This document shows positions 25,808-36,504 of a stretch of 64,000 bases of DNA, in pieces; the first letter of the stretch is position 1; every line of letters starts with the position of its first letter. Position numbers and translations under genes: made by a program. The notes beneath the pieces were generated by a model. It was given only the letters and a program-made list of their open reading frames with translations, did no database searches and was not told the DNA's origin. Location of the stretch: NCBI RefSeq assembly GCF_901709675.1, contig NC_051098.1:13607918-13671917 (forward strand), given 5' to 3'. Source of the DNA: Syngnathus acus (taxonomy: Eukaryota > Chordata > Actinopteri > Syngnathiformes > Syngnathidae).

Positions 25808-26378
25808 TTTATTTTGATTATTAAATAAGTTAACGAGAATCTTTATGAGGAATGATCCGCCAATTTGGTAGCAGACATTCAAGTTTTAGCATTTCTCATT
25901 TAAATTAAAAAAATAATGCTCTAACTTGGTCAAAATATATAAGCTGTAATTGTTAAGATTTCATCAAATTTAACTCAATGCCACTGCTATTTGGTAGACG
26001 ATATGTGAAAGTTAGACAAATTAGCCCAAATCAATGTTTCAATATGAATATTTGTGATAGCAATATTCAAAGAAACCTTGGAAAGAAAATATTTTCACTA
26101 TCTTCAACCAACTTGGAGGATTGTAGTGAACTGTTATGATGTGGTAATGTTTTGTAAGCATTTATCGCAAAAATTAAAAGTATGACTTGCATTGGACTGG
26201 CAACCGATAAGTCATCTCACAAAGACGTAGTACGTACGAAATAAAGTTGTCGCCCATGCAGTGCCGCATCATTACGTTATGTTGTCATTATTCGAAAACG
26301 AGATGCGGTTGCCTCACATAGCTTCGAGAAGCAAGAACATAACTAAAAGAGGGAGAGGAAAAAAGGATAAGACAAGTC
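25808..26378 (-). other. dynll2: dynll2 3' UTR (candidate)
   Basis: AT-rich sequence downstream of the dynll2 stop. TTTATT at 25808-25813 reads AATAAA on the minus strand and would end a UTR of about 570 nt. Other signals may be used. Confidence 0.4.
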
Positions 26379-26868
<490 letters not shown>

Positions 26869-27308
26869 GACGATGGAGACGATGAAGAAAAAGCAGGAGG
26901 AAGAGGAGGAGGATGGAACCTGCGAGAGTGAGGAAGAGGGACCACCTACGTTATGACGTAGTGGAAGTCAACATACGCACATAAATGACCGGTCAATCAA
27001 ACGCAAGACGAATTATTAGCACCGTCGAGCTAAACATGTAGCCTAGCTAATAATGTAGCCGTTATTGTGTGTTAGAACTTTTTTTAAAAAGCGTCACAGA
27101 CATGACTTGGGGAAACTTGATACAGGTGGAGTGACATTACTTCGCCAAATCAATCCTGCAGAGAAGCACATTCGGTAGTCGCCATTTTCAAACATTCATT
27201 ATTTACGTATCTCACGAGTTACCCGTTTTAGACATGGAAAATGATAACGTCAAATATTAAACATTCAATTGAGTCTAGCCCTATAAATTAATGAAAATAT
27301 TAGCTTAC

Positions 27309-27515
27309 CTGTGTTTGAGACAAAGGGAAACGAAGCGTTCCAAATGTGAATATAGGTGGCCAAGTTGTTCAAGACGTTTTAATTGCTGTTTAGGTTTTGG
27401 TTTATAAAGCACGCTTGAGCTTGTTGTAGAAAGGTATGTTTACGCTTCACTTTCGCTTGCTCCGATGACCCGCCCCGCCCCTCCGTCGCTGGTCGTGGCT
27501 TCCTATTGGCCAGTC
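27309..27515 (-). promoter_or_regulatory. dynll2: dynll2 promoter and first non-coding exon
   Basis: A consensus donor (CACAG|gtaagc) ends a leader exon at 27309. Upstream on the minus strand lie an inverted CCAAT box (ATTGG on plus at 27505-27509) and a double GC box (27469-27482). CpG density rises sharply here. The transcription start is inferred to lie near 27440. Confidence 0.5.
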
Positions 27516-27540
27516 ACCGCCTCCCCGCGCTGTGCAGGCG

Positions 27541-27959
27541 TTTTCCATCAGCCACTCTATGCCGGCATCTTATTTCGTCCCACAATGCAACATTCACTCG
27601 TGGCGTAGACAATATTTTCACGCGCTTCTTCCCTTTTTAAAATATTGTGATAATTTACACTTAAATCTTTTCAATATATTTGTTCTTTTTTATTTATTTA
27701 TATCAGAGAGAGTACATATAAAAATATTTAATAATCCGAAGTTAGCCAAGCTATTTTTTCATCTGCAGTTGGTAAATGTCACCTCAAAGGGAGAATAAAA
27801 TACCTAAGATTTACTAAAAGTACTATTAGACTAAAATTATACATTTACATATTAAATTTAATACTGCAGTAAATATTTAAAAATAAACCATGTCTTGTGC
27901 TCATTTCTTTCCCATACAAATTGCAATATCTTACTGCATAAATGAAGAAAATCTAAGAG
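27541..27959. other. Intergenic spacer between dynll2 promoter and srsf1 3' end
   Basis: AT-rich sequence without a recognisable gene, repeat or RNA. Confidence 0.5.
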
Positions 27960-29430
27960 TCTTTATGGCCTTCAGGTGTTTTTATTGAAAATACTAGAAG
28001 AAAAAAGGATTAAGCAAAGAAATCAACATTCAAACGAGTACCCCGTATGAAACCCTCCCCAAATTTTCCCCGCATACCAGGCATCTACGATTCCATCCTT
28101 TGATCCAACTTCCTGGTCCTGTTTTTCTCTCGTCAATTTTCTCGCCAATATCACTGAAAAACTCTATAAAAAGATAGGCAGGTGGCAGGCTATTAAAAAA
28201 ATAAAGAAAGAAAAATAAAGAAAAAAAAAAGTTGCTCCGGGAGGTCCCCGTTAATTAGTTCTGAAAATTTTGTTGGGAAATCCTGGAAAACTGATCCCGT
28301 TCCCGAGCATCCATCCTTGCCTATAATCCCTTTCCTAAAAATGGATCCAGCTCCAAAGGATTGCGATCCACTGAGCCACTCCTCTCCAATCAAAACCTTG
28401 AAATACCAGGAAGAAAATCAGAGGCAGACCGTTAGAACAGAACGTACAAAAACCGGGGGCAAAAAAAAATGCGAGAAAGATAAAAAATAAAAAAAAATCC
28501 CTAACACGTTGCATCAATTCAGATTGTTTCCTTTACATATGACAGCAAAGATGTTACACTTAGATCACAACACGTTTTGTCTGTGTCACAAGCCAAAGCG
28601 GCGTTTTTTTTTCTTTTCATTTCTATGACATGCACGACAACAAGAACAAAACAATGACATGGATTGACGGAATGTGAAGCATACCATGGCCTCCATTTGA
28701 TGTCCTATCCTGACCATACAAATGAAATGTGCTCCACCACAATGGGTTTTTTATTCCAAATCACTTTAATCCTTCTCTTCAGAAGTCTAAAGGAAGACAC
28801 AAGGTAGAATATAGTTAAAGCGTCAGTCTTTCTGTCCAAATATCCAATGTCAAGTAGCCATTTTTCCCTCCCTCCCCCCCCCACCCATAAAATTGCAAAA
28901 AACGTTGTGTGGCTCAACATTTTTGCACATTTTGGGAGAGGGGAGCGAAGAGGGGGAAAGGAAATAGGAGGGATGGGGGGGTACAACTACATACATACCA
29001 TACTCGTCTACTAGGCCTAAGAAATGGTTAAAAGTGTTGGGTTTGCATCTAGGGTTGCAAAATTATGGGTTGGAAACGTTCCACAAGAAGTAACAGGAAT
29101 TTGATCAACGGGAATAAAGCAGAAATTTACGAAATTGAGCGTGAGCGCCCGATGAGGAACTTGAACGTTGTGTTGTGAGGCGGAAATGCATTTTTGTTCA
29201 AACAACCTGATGACGAATAAACTCGTCCGTCCCTTTCTTCCGCCTCTAACTTGATTGACAAGAAACCGCTGCATGTCTCAGGTAAACAAACAATCAGAGA
29301 CAGAAGCCTTTAGAAGATTCACCGCAAACTTTCTAGAAAATACATACATTCGCCACCCCGTTTGCAACCCTAGTTACATCACAGGGCAAGAGGGAGGATG
29401 GCGAAAGAGGGAGGAACGCCACCAGCTTTT
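27960..29430 (-). other. srsf1: srsf1 3' UTR
   Basis: About 1.47 kb from the srsf1 stop codon to a minus-strand AATAAA (TTTATT at about 27980-27985). SRSF1 transcripts in vertebrates are known to carry long, conserved 3' UTRs through which the protein autoregulates. I did not resolve alternative introns inside this stretch. Confidence 0.55.
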
Positions 29431-31537
29431 CTAAGAGCGGGATCGGGATCGAGAGCAGCTGTGTCGCGGCGAGTAGCGTGGCGACGCCCGTCCGCGTCCT
29501 CGGGAGTCGCTGCGGCTCCGGCTTCGGCTTGGCGTGCGACTGCGGCTCCTGCTGCGGCTGCCGCGGCTGCGAGAGCGGGACCGTCCGTAACTCGGGCTGC
29601 GGGGACCGTCTAATTTCACGCGAACGTACGCTGTCTCTCCCTGGCGGCACACAAGACAACTGCACATTGTAGGTGGAAGGGCGAAGATGGGCGGAGGATG
29701 CGGGGGGGGGAGGAGAGAGGGGGAGGTTGGGAAGGGCTACTCACCTCACTTGGCACACGCACACAAATCCACAGTGCCAAGAGACCGTGGTGATAAAAAC
29801 ATACCTCGTGCGAGCGGAATTTGGAGTTGTCCAGCTTTCGGACGGCATAGGTCATGTCTTCCTTGCGCACAAACTCTACAACGCCGGTGCCGTCTCGGTA
29901 CACGTCGGCGTAGCACACGTCGCCCGCCTCGCGCATGTGGTCCTTTAGGTCCTGCCAGCTGCCGGTCTGAGGGAGCCCTGAACACACAAGATGCCCACCA
30001 TTATGTCACCATGATGCAATTATTCCATTTCCTCTGTATGCATCCGAGATGGATTTGTCACATCTGTGAGTCAAAAACATATTCTGAGCTTTGAAAGCAT
30101 AAAAGTTGCTTGGCTTCAAATACCTCCGTGTCACACACGATTTTCATCCCAATCCCCATAAAAAAAAAAAACAACACTTTTTTGAAGAGTATGCAGCACA
30201 CATTAAAGGAAGATTATTTTTAGACAAAACTAAAATTAAAACAGTACGACGATCAATGTTGGTGCTATAACGCGATAACGCTGCAGGCTTACCGGACACA
30301 ACCACCCTGTACTCGGAGCGCCTGGATGGGGGCCCGTATCGGCCCCTGGGGGCCGCACCGCCAGCCCCAGCCCCAGCCCCGCCACCGCCAAAGCTGCCGC
30401 CTCTTCCGCCCCTGCCACTGCGGGGGAACTCGACACGCAGCCGGTAGCCGTCATAGTCGTATCCGTCGCGGCCGTAGACGGCATCCCCAGCATCCCTGCC
30501 CGTGAAAGGGATAATGTAAGTAACAGTGGAAATGGGAGCAATAAAAACACATATAGTCATTTTGGAAAGTTAAACTGAGGAATTTTGTCTGGAGCCTAAA
30601 ATGGAAATTTTGGGAATTTGGATCAGACACCTTTGACTCTCAACTCTTTCATCTCTAAGGGCTTCAAACTACAAAGCATATGGAGGGATAGTTCATGTTT
30701 ATATTATTGCGAATGTTTTATGTGATATTTTCTGTTGTACTGTTATTTTTGGAAAGCGCTTTGTTACAGCTAAAGTTGTTGTGACAGCACTATTTTTTTT
30801 TTTTTTTTTTTACTTCACTCCAGTGGTGGGACATCTGAAGTATCTGAAGCTTGCATGTATTTTTAGCTCGCAAAACTCAAAGGGAAAACAAATCTGGCTA
30901 AGTGACTGATCGTAACTAAAAATACTTAGAATAGACTGAACCACATTAAAGGGACAACAAATAGCTCGGATGCTACTGAAGTGGTTTACCTGAGGAGGGA
31001 GGTACAAAAATTGTTGACGTGATAGAATAAAATAATGTTAGTAGTTCCATATGTTGAGACAACAACTTTAACAAAGATTCAAGTTGTCTCAATTCAACCT
31101 TTGCACAATGAACCAGAATGAGAAGCTATGCAAAGAAAAACATGCACCTTGGTATATTTCGATGATCCTGACAGTGAGTTTAAATAACTCAGACAAATAT
31201 GGTACAAAATAAAGAAATGTGTTCAGATTAGAATACATTGTGAAACGGGTTCAACGTGTTGTCCGGACCCACGGATAAAATGTTAGCAGTTAGCCACAAA
31301 ATGGCGGCCTACTGGCCGAAGTATGCTAAGCTATCAAGTAGCGCCTTACCTCGGGTCTTCGAATTCAATAAAAGCGAATGGCGGTCCTCCTCTGCGATTT
31401 TTTAGATCTATGTCACGAATGTTCCCGTACTTGTAGAAGACCTCCTCCACATCTTTGGTGCGGATATCGGGCGGGAGGTTACCCACGTAGATTCGGCAAT
31501 CGTTGTTCCCCGCCGGGCCTCGCACAACGCCAGACAT
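29431..31537 (-). CDS. srsf1: Serine/arginine-rich splicing factor 1 (SF2/ASF)
   Basis: Four coding exons, 31350-31537, 30293-30495, 29805-29977 and 29431-29640, give 257 aa (human 248). RRM1 carries RNP2 RIYVGNLP (residues 15-22) and RNP1 PPFAFIEF. A Gly/Arg hinge with an Ala-Gly insertion (GGGGAGAGAGG) follows. RRM2 has the pseudo-RRM heptapeptide SWQDLKD (137-143) used for GGA recognition. The C-terminus is a short RS domain ([17 protein letters not shown]). SRSF1 binds exonic enhancers, recruits U1-70K and U2AF, and shuttles between nucleus and cytoplasm after SRPK/CLK phosphorylation of the RS region. The start ATG follows an in-frame leader and begins [14 protein letters not shown] like all family members. 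A Cys interrupts the RS tail (RHSCSRS), which is unusual but minor. Teleosts have two srsf1 copies; I cannot tell which this is. Confidence 0.97.
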
Positions 31538-31734
31538 TGTTCTGGATGGGGCTTGTTCGTTGCTTCTGCTGCTCGGGTTTGATTTATAAATATGTATAAA
31601 TCCCACTGGATGTGTCGTCCCGAGATCAGTCGTTCAATGCCTTGCTTGATGTGGAGGAGTTGGTCACGCACCGTCGGTTGTTTTGCTTGCGGTTTACAAG
31701 CAAACTCCCTCTGTCAGCCAGCCTTCATTTTTTT

Positions 31735-31765
31735 TCCTCCGCCACACACCGAACTTCCGGTGTGA
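31735..31765 (-). promoter_or_regulatory. srsf1: srsf1 promoter with ETS site
   Basis: ACTTCCGGT at 31753-31761 is a consensus ETS/GABP site (ACCGGAAGT on the minus strand), about 220 bp upstream of the start codon. No TATA box is evident. Confidence 0.45.
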
Positions 31766-31800
31766 CTCGGAAATGCAACTACATCCGCGTAACGAAGTAG

Positions 31801-32142
31801 TCTTTATTCATATGTCGATTGAAATGATCGATTTGAATTAGATAACAGATTTTTATAACTTATTTTTTCTGTGAATGCCCCTTCAGGCAAGGCAGCTTTA
31901 TTTATATACCGCATTTCATACACAAGGTGACTTAACGTTCTTCACATTGTTACAAAACACATTTAAAGGCGAAATACAACATTTAAAAGCAAAATAATTG
32001 AAGACGTTTAAAAGTATAGAAATAAAAATAAATATGTTCTCAAATTTCTACAGCGCAGGGGCATGATTTTGGGAAATAAAGTATTTTAGGAATATGCTAA
32101 AAAAACGTAATAATAGATATGGTGGGGGGGGGGGGCAATGTT
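31801..32142. other. Spacer between srsf1 promoter and aldoc 3' end
   Basis: AT-rich, with a 12-base G run near 32122-32135. I see nothing else in it. Confidence 0.5.
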
Positions 32143-32457
32143 TTTATTCCAGATTTAAAAGCAACAATAGTTAGGCTTTCAAAGGTGGGTTTAAAGATCC
32201 TTTTAGTGACTCAAGTAAAGGTTTCAAGTCTGCGTTAGGGATTAAAGCAACAATTTATATCCATTATTATTGTTTCCAAAATGTGTGGCCTCTAACTCCA
32301 TACAAATACCCTCGTCTTTGTTTTTGTTGTGAAGACAAACAAATTTTTTTTTTCAAGTATAGTACGATTGCTATGTGGTGCTAAATCACCTGCCTATATC
32401 ACTATATCTATTCCCACTTGTATGGCGATGGAGGAGTTCTCAGCTTCATGACCATGT
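32143..32457 (-). other. aldoc 3' UTR (candidate)
   Basis: TTTATT at 32143-32148 gives AATAAA on the minus strand about 310 nt past the stop codon. No other strong signal is nearer. Confidence 0.4.
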
Positions 32458-34219
32458 TTAGTACGAGTAACAGGATCCGTAGACGCCATGCGCAGAATCG
32501 GCGTAGTTGTCGGCACCCTTGTACTTTCCTCGACACGCCAAACTATTGACCTGAAACACACAAACCAAAATCATTTTGATAAGTTCACATATATCGTGTG
32601 GATTTGCAAACGGGGCAAGCTGAGAGACAAAGACGATCTGACGTTTGTCTCCCCCCCCCGCCCTCTGACCTCGGTCCTCTTGATAAACTGCTCCATGGCG
32701 GCCTTTTCGTTCTCTTTGTGTCCACGCCAGGCCCGCAGCGCCGAAGCTTGAAGGGCGCGGCCAAAGGAGAAGGTGAGGGTCCAGGGTTTGGTCAGGGGGC
32801 AGTTGTTGATAGCGTTCAGGTGCACGGACGCCTCCTCTTCGCTCTGGCCACCCGAGAGGAAGGCCACGCCTATCCGAGAAGGTATCCAGGAAGACACGCG
32901 TTATTTAGATGGCTATGGGGTTGCAGGATTTGGATGTGTGATGTCGAAGAAGTATGAGTTGACCTACCTGTCACCGCCGGAGGAACGGTGCAGCGCAGGG
33001 CGGTGAGGGTTGCCATGGCGATGTCCTCCGGGCTGTACTTTTTGCTGCAGCCGTGTCCCGGGGTGACCATGTTGGGTTTGAGCAATGTGCCCTCCAGGTA
33101 CACATGATGGTCCGACATGGCTTGGTAAACCGCCGTCAGCACCTAAATTCCAAGAGTTTTTTTTTTTTACGCCTTTAACTCTTAGATGCGAGTGATCGGT
33201 CGTTCACCTTCTCCGTGACGTACTGGCAGCGTTTCAGGTCGTGGTCTCCGTCGGGTAACAGCTCAGGCTCGATGACGGGCACCATGCCTTGCTGGAGAAG
33301 AAGGCATCGCAATGTGGCAGATGAAACAGCCATCTTGTGTCAAATGAGCTTTTACAACAAAAATGACATTTTCAGGTACCTGCTGGCAGATGCTGGCATA
33401 GCGAGCCATAACGTTGGCATTCTCGCGGATGGCCAGCTTGGATGGGTTGGCATCGCTGATCTTCATCACGCAGCGCCACTTAGCAAAGGAGGCGCCGTCT
33501 TTTTTATACTGGGCACAGCGCTCTGACAAGCCGTCCAGCCCTGTGGAAAAAACGTTTTGGCATCATCCAGCACAGATGCAGGAAATGCATTGTGGAATCA
33601 ATTTCCAGCACTCACCCTGGGTGGTGGTTTCTCCGCAGGTTCCTGCCAGAGGAACAACACCCTTGTCAACCTTAGCGACAAAAGACAAAACACGAAAGTC
33701 CAAATCAGTTCAATAACCTTCCTGTCGAACCAGCCACTAAAAACAAACGGGCTCCCAAATGGCTCTCAGGCCGTAGTTTGGACACCACATTCCATAAGAG
33801 TACCTTAACGCCGACCAGGATGCCTTTGTCTCGGATCATCTTGACAAAGCCGACCCCGCCGTCCGAGTGCTGGTAGAGCGTCTCGTGGAAGAAGATGACG
33901 CCGCCGATGCAGCCGTTGACGCGTTCGTCGGCGCTGAACAGGATTTGACGGAACTGACGGCGGTTCTCCTCTGTGTTCTCCACGCCCACCTGGGCCAGAC
34001 GCTTGGCCATGCTGCCTGCCGCAAAAAACGTAAAAAGCTGTGTTCAAATACAAACAAATCAATTTTACCCATTGAAGTGAAATGAATCCCTCGAGTTGTG
34101 TACGTACCTACTGACTCGTCCGCAGCTAGGATGCCTTTCCCCGGAGAGACAATACGCATGGCCGTTTCGTGGAGCTCCTTCTTCTGAGCTTCAGACAAGG
34201 CGGCAAACTGGTGCGTCAT
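32458..34219 (-). CDS. aldoc: Fructose-bisphosphate aldolase, class I, C-type
   Basis: Eight coding exons, 34108-34219, 33804-34015, 33616-33670, 33380-33540, 33208-33291, 32968-33142, 32670-32869 and 32458-32550, join in frame to 363 aa, the family length. The enzyme cleaves fructose 1,6-bisphosphate to DHAP and glyceraldehyde 3-phosphate. Visible active-site pieces are ILAADES (Asp near 34), GVKVDKG (Lys near 107), AKWRC (Lys near 146), [13 protein letters not shown] (Glu near 187), the Schiff-base Lys in [25 protein letters not shown], and the C-terminal Tyr. [15 protein letters not shown] and FIKRTEVNSLA favour ALDOC over A and B, although [12 protein letters not shown] is B-like. The tail GVYGSCYSY departs from the usual ANHAY ending of C-type enzymes. 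Probably one of the teleost aldoca/aldocb pair. Confidence 0.93.
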
Positions 34220-34326
34220 ATTGACGAACGACTCGACCTGAAATAAAGGACAAAATAAAAATACACAAATAGCTTTTAAATGAAACAAAAAATATGACTT
34301 ATATTTTAGCAAAAGTGATTCCTACC

Positions 34327-34458
34327 TTGACAGGAGACGAAGTGCACGGCCACGGAGGTTCTCTCAAGATGGGACGAACTGGAACGACGGCGGCGGCCTT
34401 TTCACTGACTCCGGCACTGTGGGCGGAGCTTGTTCATCACGTCTTATACCAAATATGG
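34327..34458 (-). promoter_or_regulatory. aldoc leader exon and promoter with TATA and CArG boxes
   Basis: A donor (GTCAAG|gtagga) at 34327 ends a leader exon. Upstream on the minus strand are a GC box (34421-34426), a TATA-like TATAAG (34443-34448) and, directly abutting it, a perfect CArG box CCATATTTGG (34449-34458). The predicted start is near 34415, giving a leader of about 90 nt. Confidence 0.45.
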
Positions 34459-35532
34459 GTATGACAGTTCGGCACAATCTCTTTTCCAATCATGATAGTC
34501 ATAATATAAAAGCCACTTGGCTGTTAAGGAAATGTAACTAAATGTCAAATGCCACGTTTAACACGATGTATTCAATTAAGCAACCCAATTTGTGCCTTTA
34601 ACCGCATTGCTATTTATATTCTAATTAGCTCAAATGTCCCCTGGGAGGCTGTGGTCAACCCTCCTGATTTTTGGGTCCTCACCCTGGAATCCTCAAAGGT
34701 CTTTTGAACAGCCTCAAAGCAATTCATCTGTGCGTGAGATATCGAAAGTCAAAAAAGTTTTTGCCATGATGTCAGGCAGATTTTTGGATGGTATGATTGG
34801 TCAGTACATGTATATTGGTTTATTGTAAAATGATGGCTGCAGCCGTCCCACAGTGGGTCAGCGTGGCTCGTGCGAATGGTCTTGGTGGACCAAAACAAAA
34901 CCCCGAGAGACATTTCATGTCGCTCCCATTCATGAGTGTGAAATAGATCAAGAACAGCAATTACATGTGGATTCCTCCACTGGGACGCCATCACTGTCAG
35001 CCAATTAAAAACACTTAATGACCCTACTTTATCTGGTGCTCTTATTGAGGCCGCCCTCATTGGCTGGCTGGTTCGGGTCTCTGCTAAATAGGTCAGCTTG
35101 AAATTGGCCGTGATGTACGCAACATAGCGAAGATACGATTAAGGAAAGATTTTCATTTTTGTTTGTTTGCAGTTGTCCAGTGAGTTTGATGAGGTTGGTG
35201 CATTCTCAATACAGCTAAATCGATGAGGGTGTGCACACTTCTGCAACCCCAATCTCAGTTTATTTTTTACTTCCCTTGTCAAAACTATATTTTCAAATGA
35301 TTTGTACAGCCACATTAATGGTGTCATTCTTTAAAAATAGTTTATTTTTAGTCTCATTTTTATATATTATTCAAACATTGTTTGAACAGGGGTGTGTTGA
35401 CATTTTATAACCACTATTCTAACCTACTCGAAAAGCAGAGATGCCTGTAGGTGAAATACAAACAGTTTCAATATTGGAGGATAGCCTATTATGTAAATAA
35501 AAAGAATCGAAACCAAACTTTATTCAATTGAC
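34459..35532. other. Spacer between aldoc promoter and bbc3 3' end
   Basis: No gene is recognised. This is the point where neighbours switch from human-17q to human-19q13 type. Confidence 0.5.
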
Positions 35533-36504
35533 TTTATTATATAAAAGAACAAAGTAGAAAATTCCAGTAGAAACTTTACAACAGTAAAAAACAAAACAAC
35601 CGGATGAGTTCAGTTGAGTGGCCACTAACTAAGCGGCCCAACGGGAACTGACCACATCATGAGGAAACGTGCGACAAGCAAACGGTACCAAAGCAAAGCG
35701 GTAAACTTGCTAAACAATGTCAATAAACACTGAAAACAAAACTGGAAGTAAAAAGTGCACTTTGATCAAAGTACAAGATTTCTTTGACTGGCAAATCTTT
35801 TCGTCACTTCTTGTGTTCCACCAGGGTAACGTCGCCGGCGGATTTGCAGCTTCCCATTTTGTCGCGCACAGCAGGAATGTTGAGAACACAAAATAAATTA
35901 AAAAATGTCATAGAAAACAAGACAAACAATGAACAAAAAGAATAGGCTACAAATATGCTACCGCAAAAATAAATTATCTATCAGACAATCGTTTCAAAAC
36001 ATGGTGAAATACTTTTCCGGGACTCAAATCAAAATGTGTTTTCTTGTTTTGCGTGACATACATCTCAAATCCACTGGATTTATTTTCTAATCATCATTGC
36101 AACACAATTTTTTGTTTAGGATTGGTAAGAAATATTTACATGCTCCAAACAACATGGAGGACCAACAGTGTGTGTGCGTCTGTGTGTGTGTGTGATTGGT
36201 CAGTACAAAGGCACTGGATGTGTCACACTGAAACTAAACTATTTCATGTTGGGGCAAAAAAAATAAATAAAACTCATTTGTCCAAAAAAAAAAAAAAAAA
36301 AAAACCTAACTTGACATAAATAGCTCGCCATTAGCTTTAGCATCAGGTATGGACAAATGTAAAAGATTTTGGATCCACTTTCACAGTTAATTAAAAAAAA
36401 AAAAAAAAAAGTGTTGTCTGCAGTCCGAACCAGCAGACACCGAAGTCTCATGCCGCCGGCTAGTGGTTGCCGTGGTAACCCAGTCTCTATGGATTAGCCT
36501 ACGT
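35533..36504 (-). other. bbc3: bbc3 3' UTR (candidate)
   Basis: TTTATT at 35533-35538 supplies AATAAA on the minus strand, giving a UTR of about 0.97 kb. It contains two long T runs on the transcribed strand (A runs on plus near 36282-36304 and 36392-36410). An 18-codon frame near 35807-35862 starting MGSCKSAGDV lies within it and is not thought to be coding. Confidence 0.4.

Noticed and set aside
35807-35862. Short minus-strand frame starting MGSCKSAGDV and ending in a dilysine (HKK)
   Set aside because: No acceptor with a pyrimidine tract precedes it and no known protein is matched. It is most simply part of the bbc3 3' UTR.
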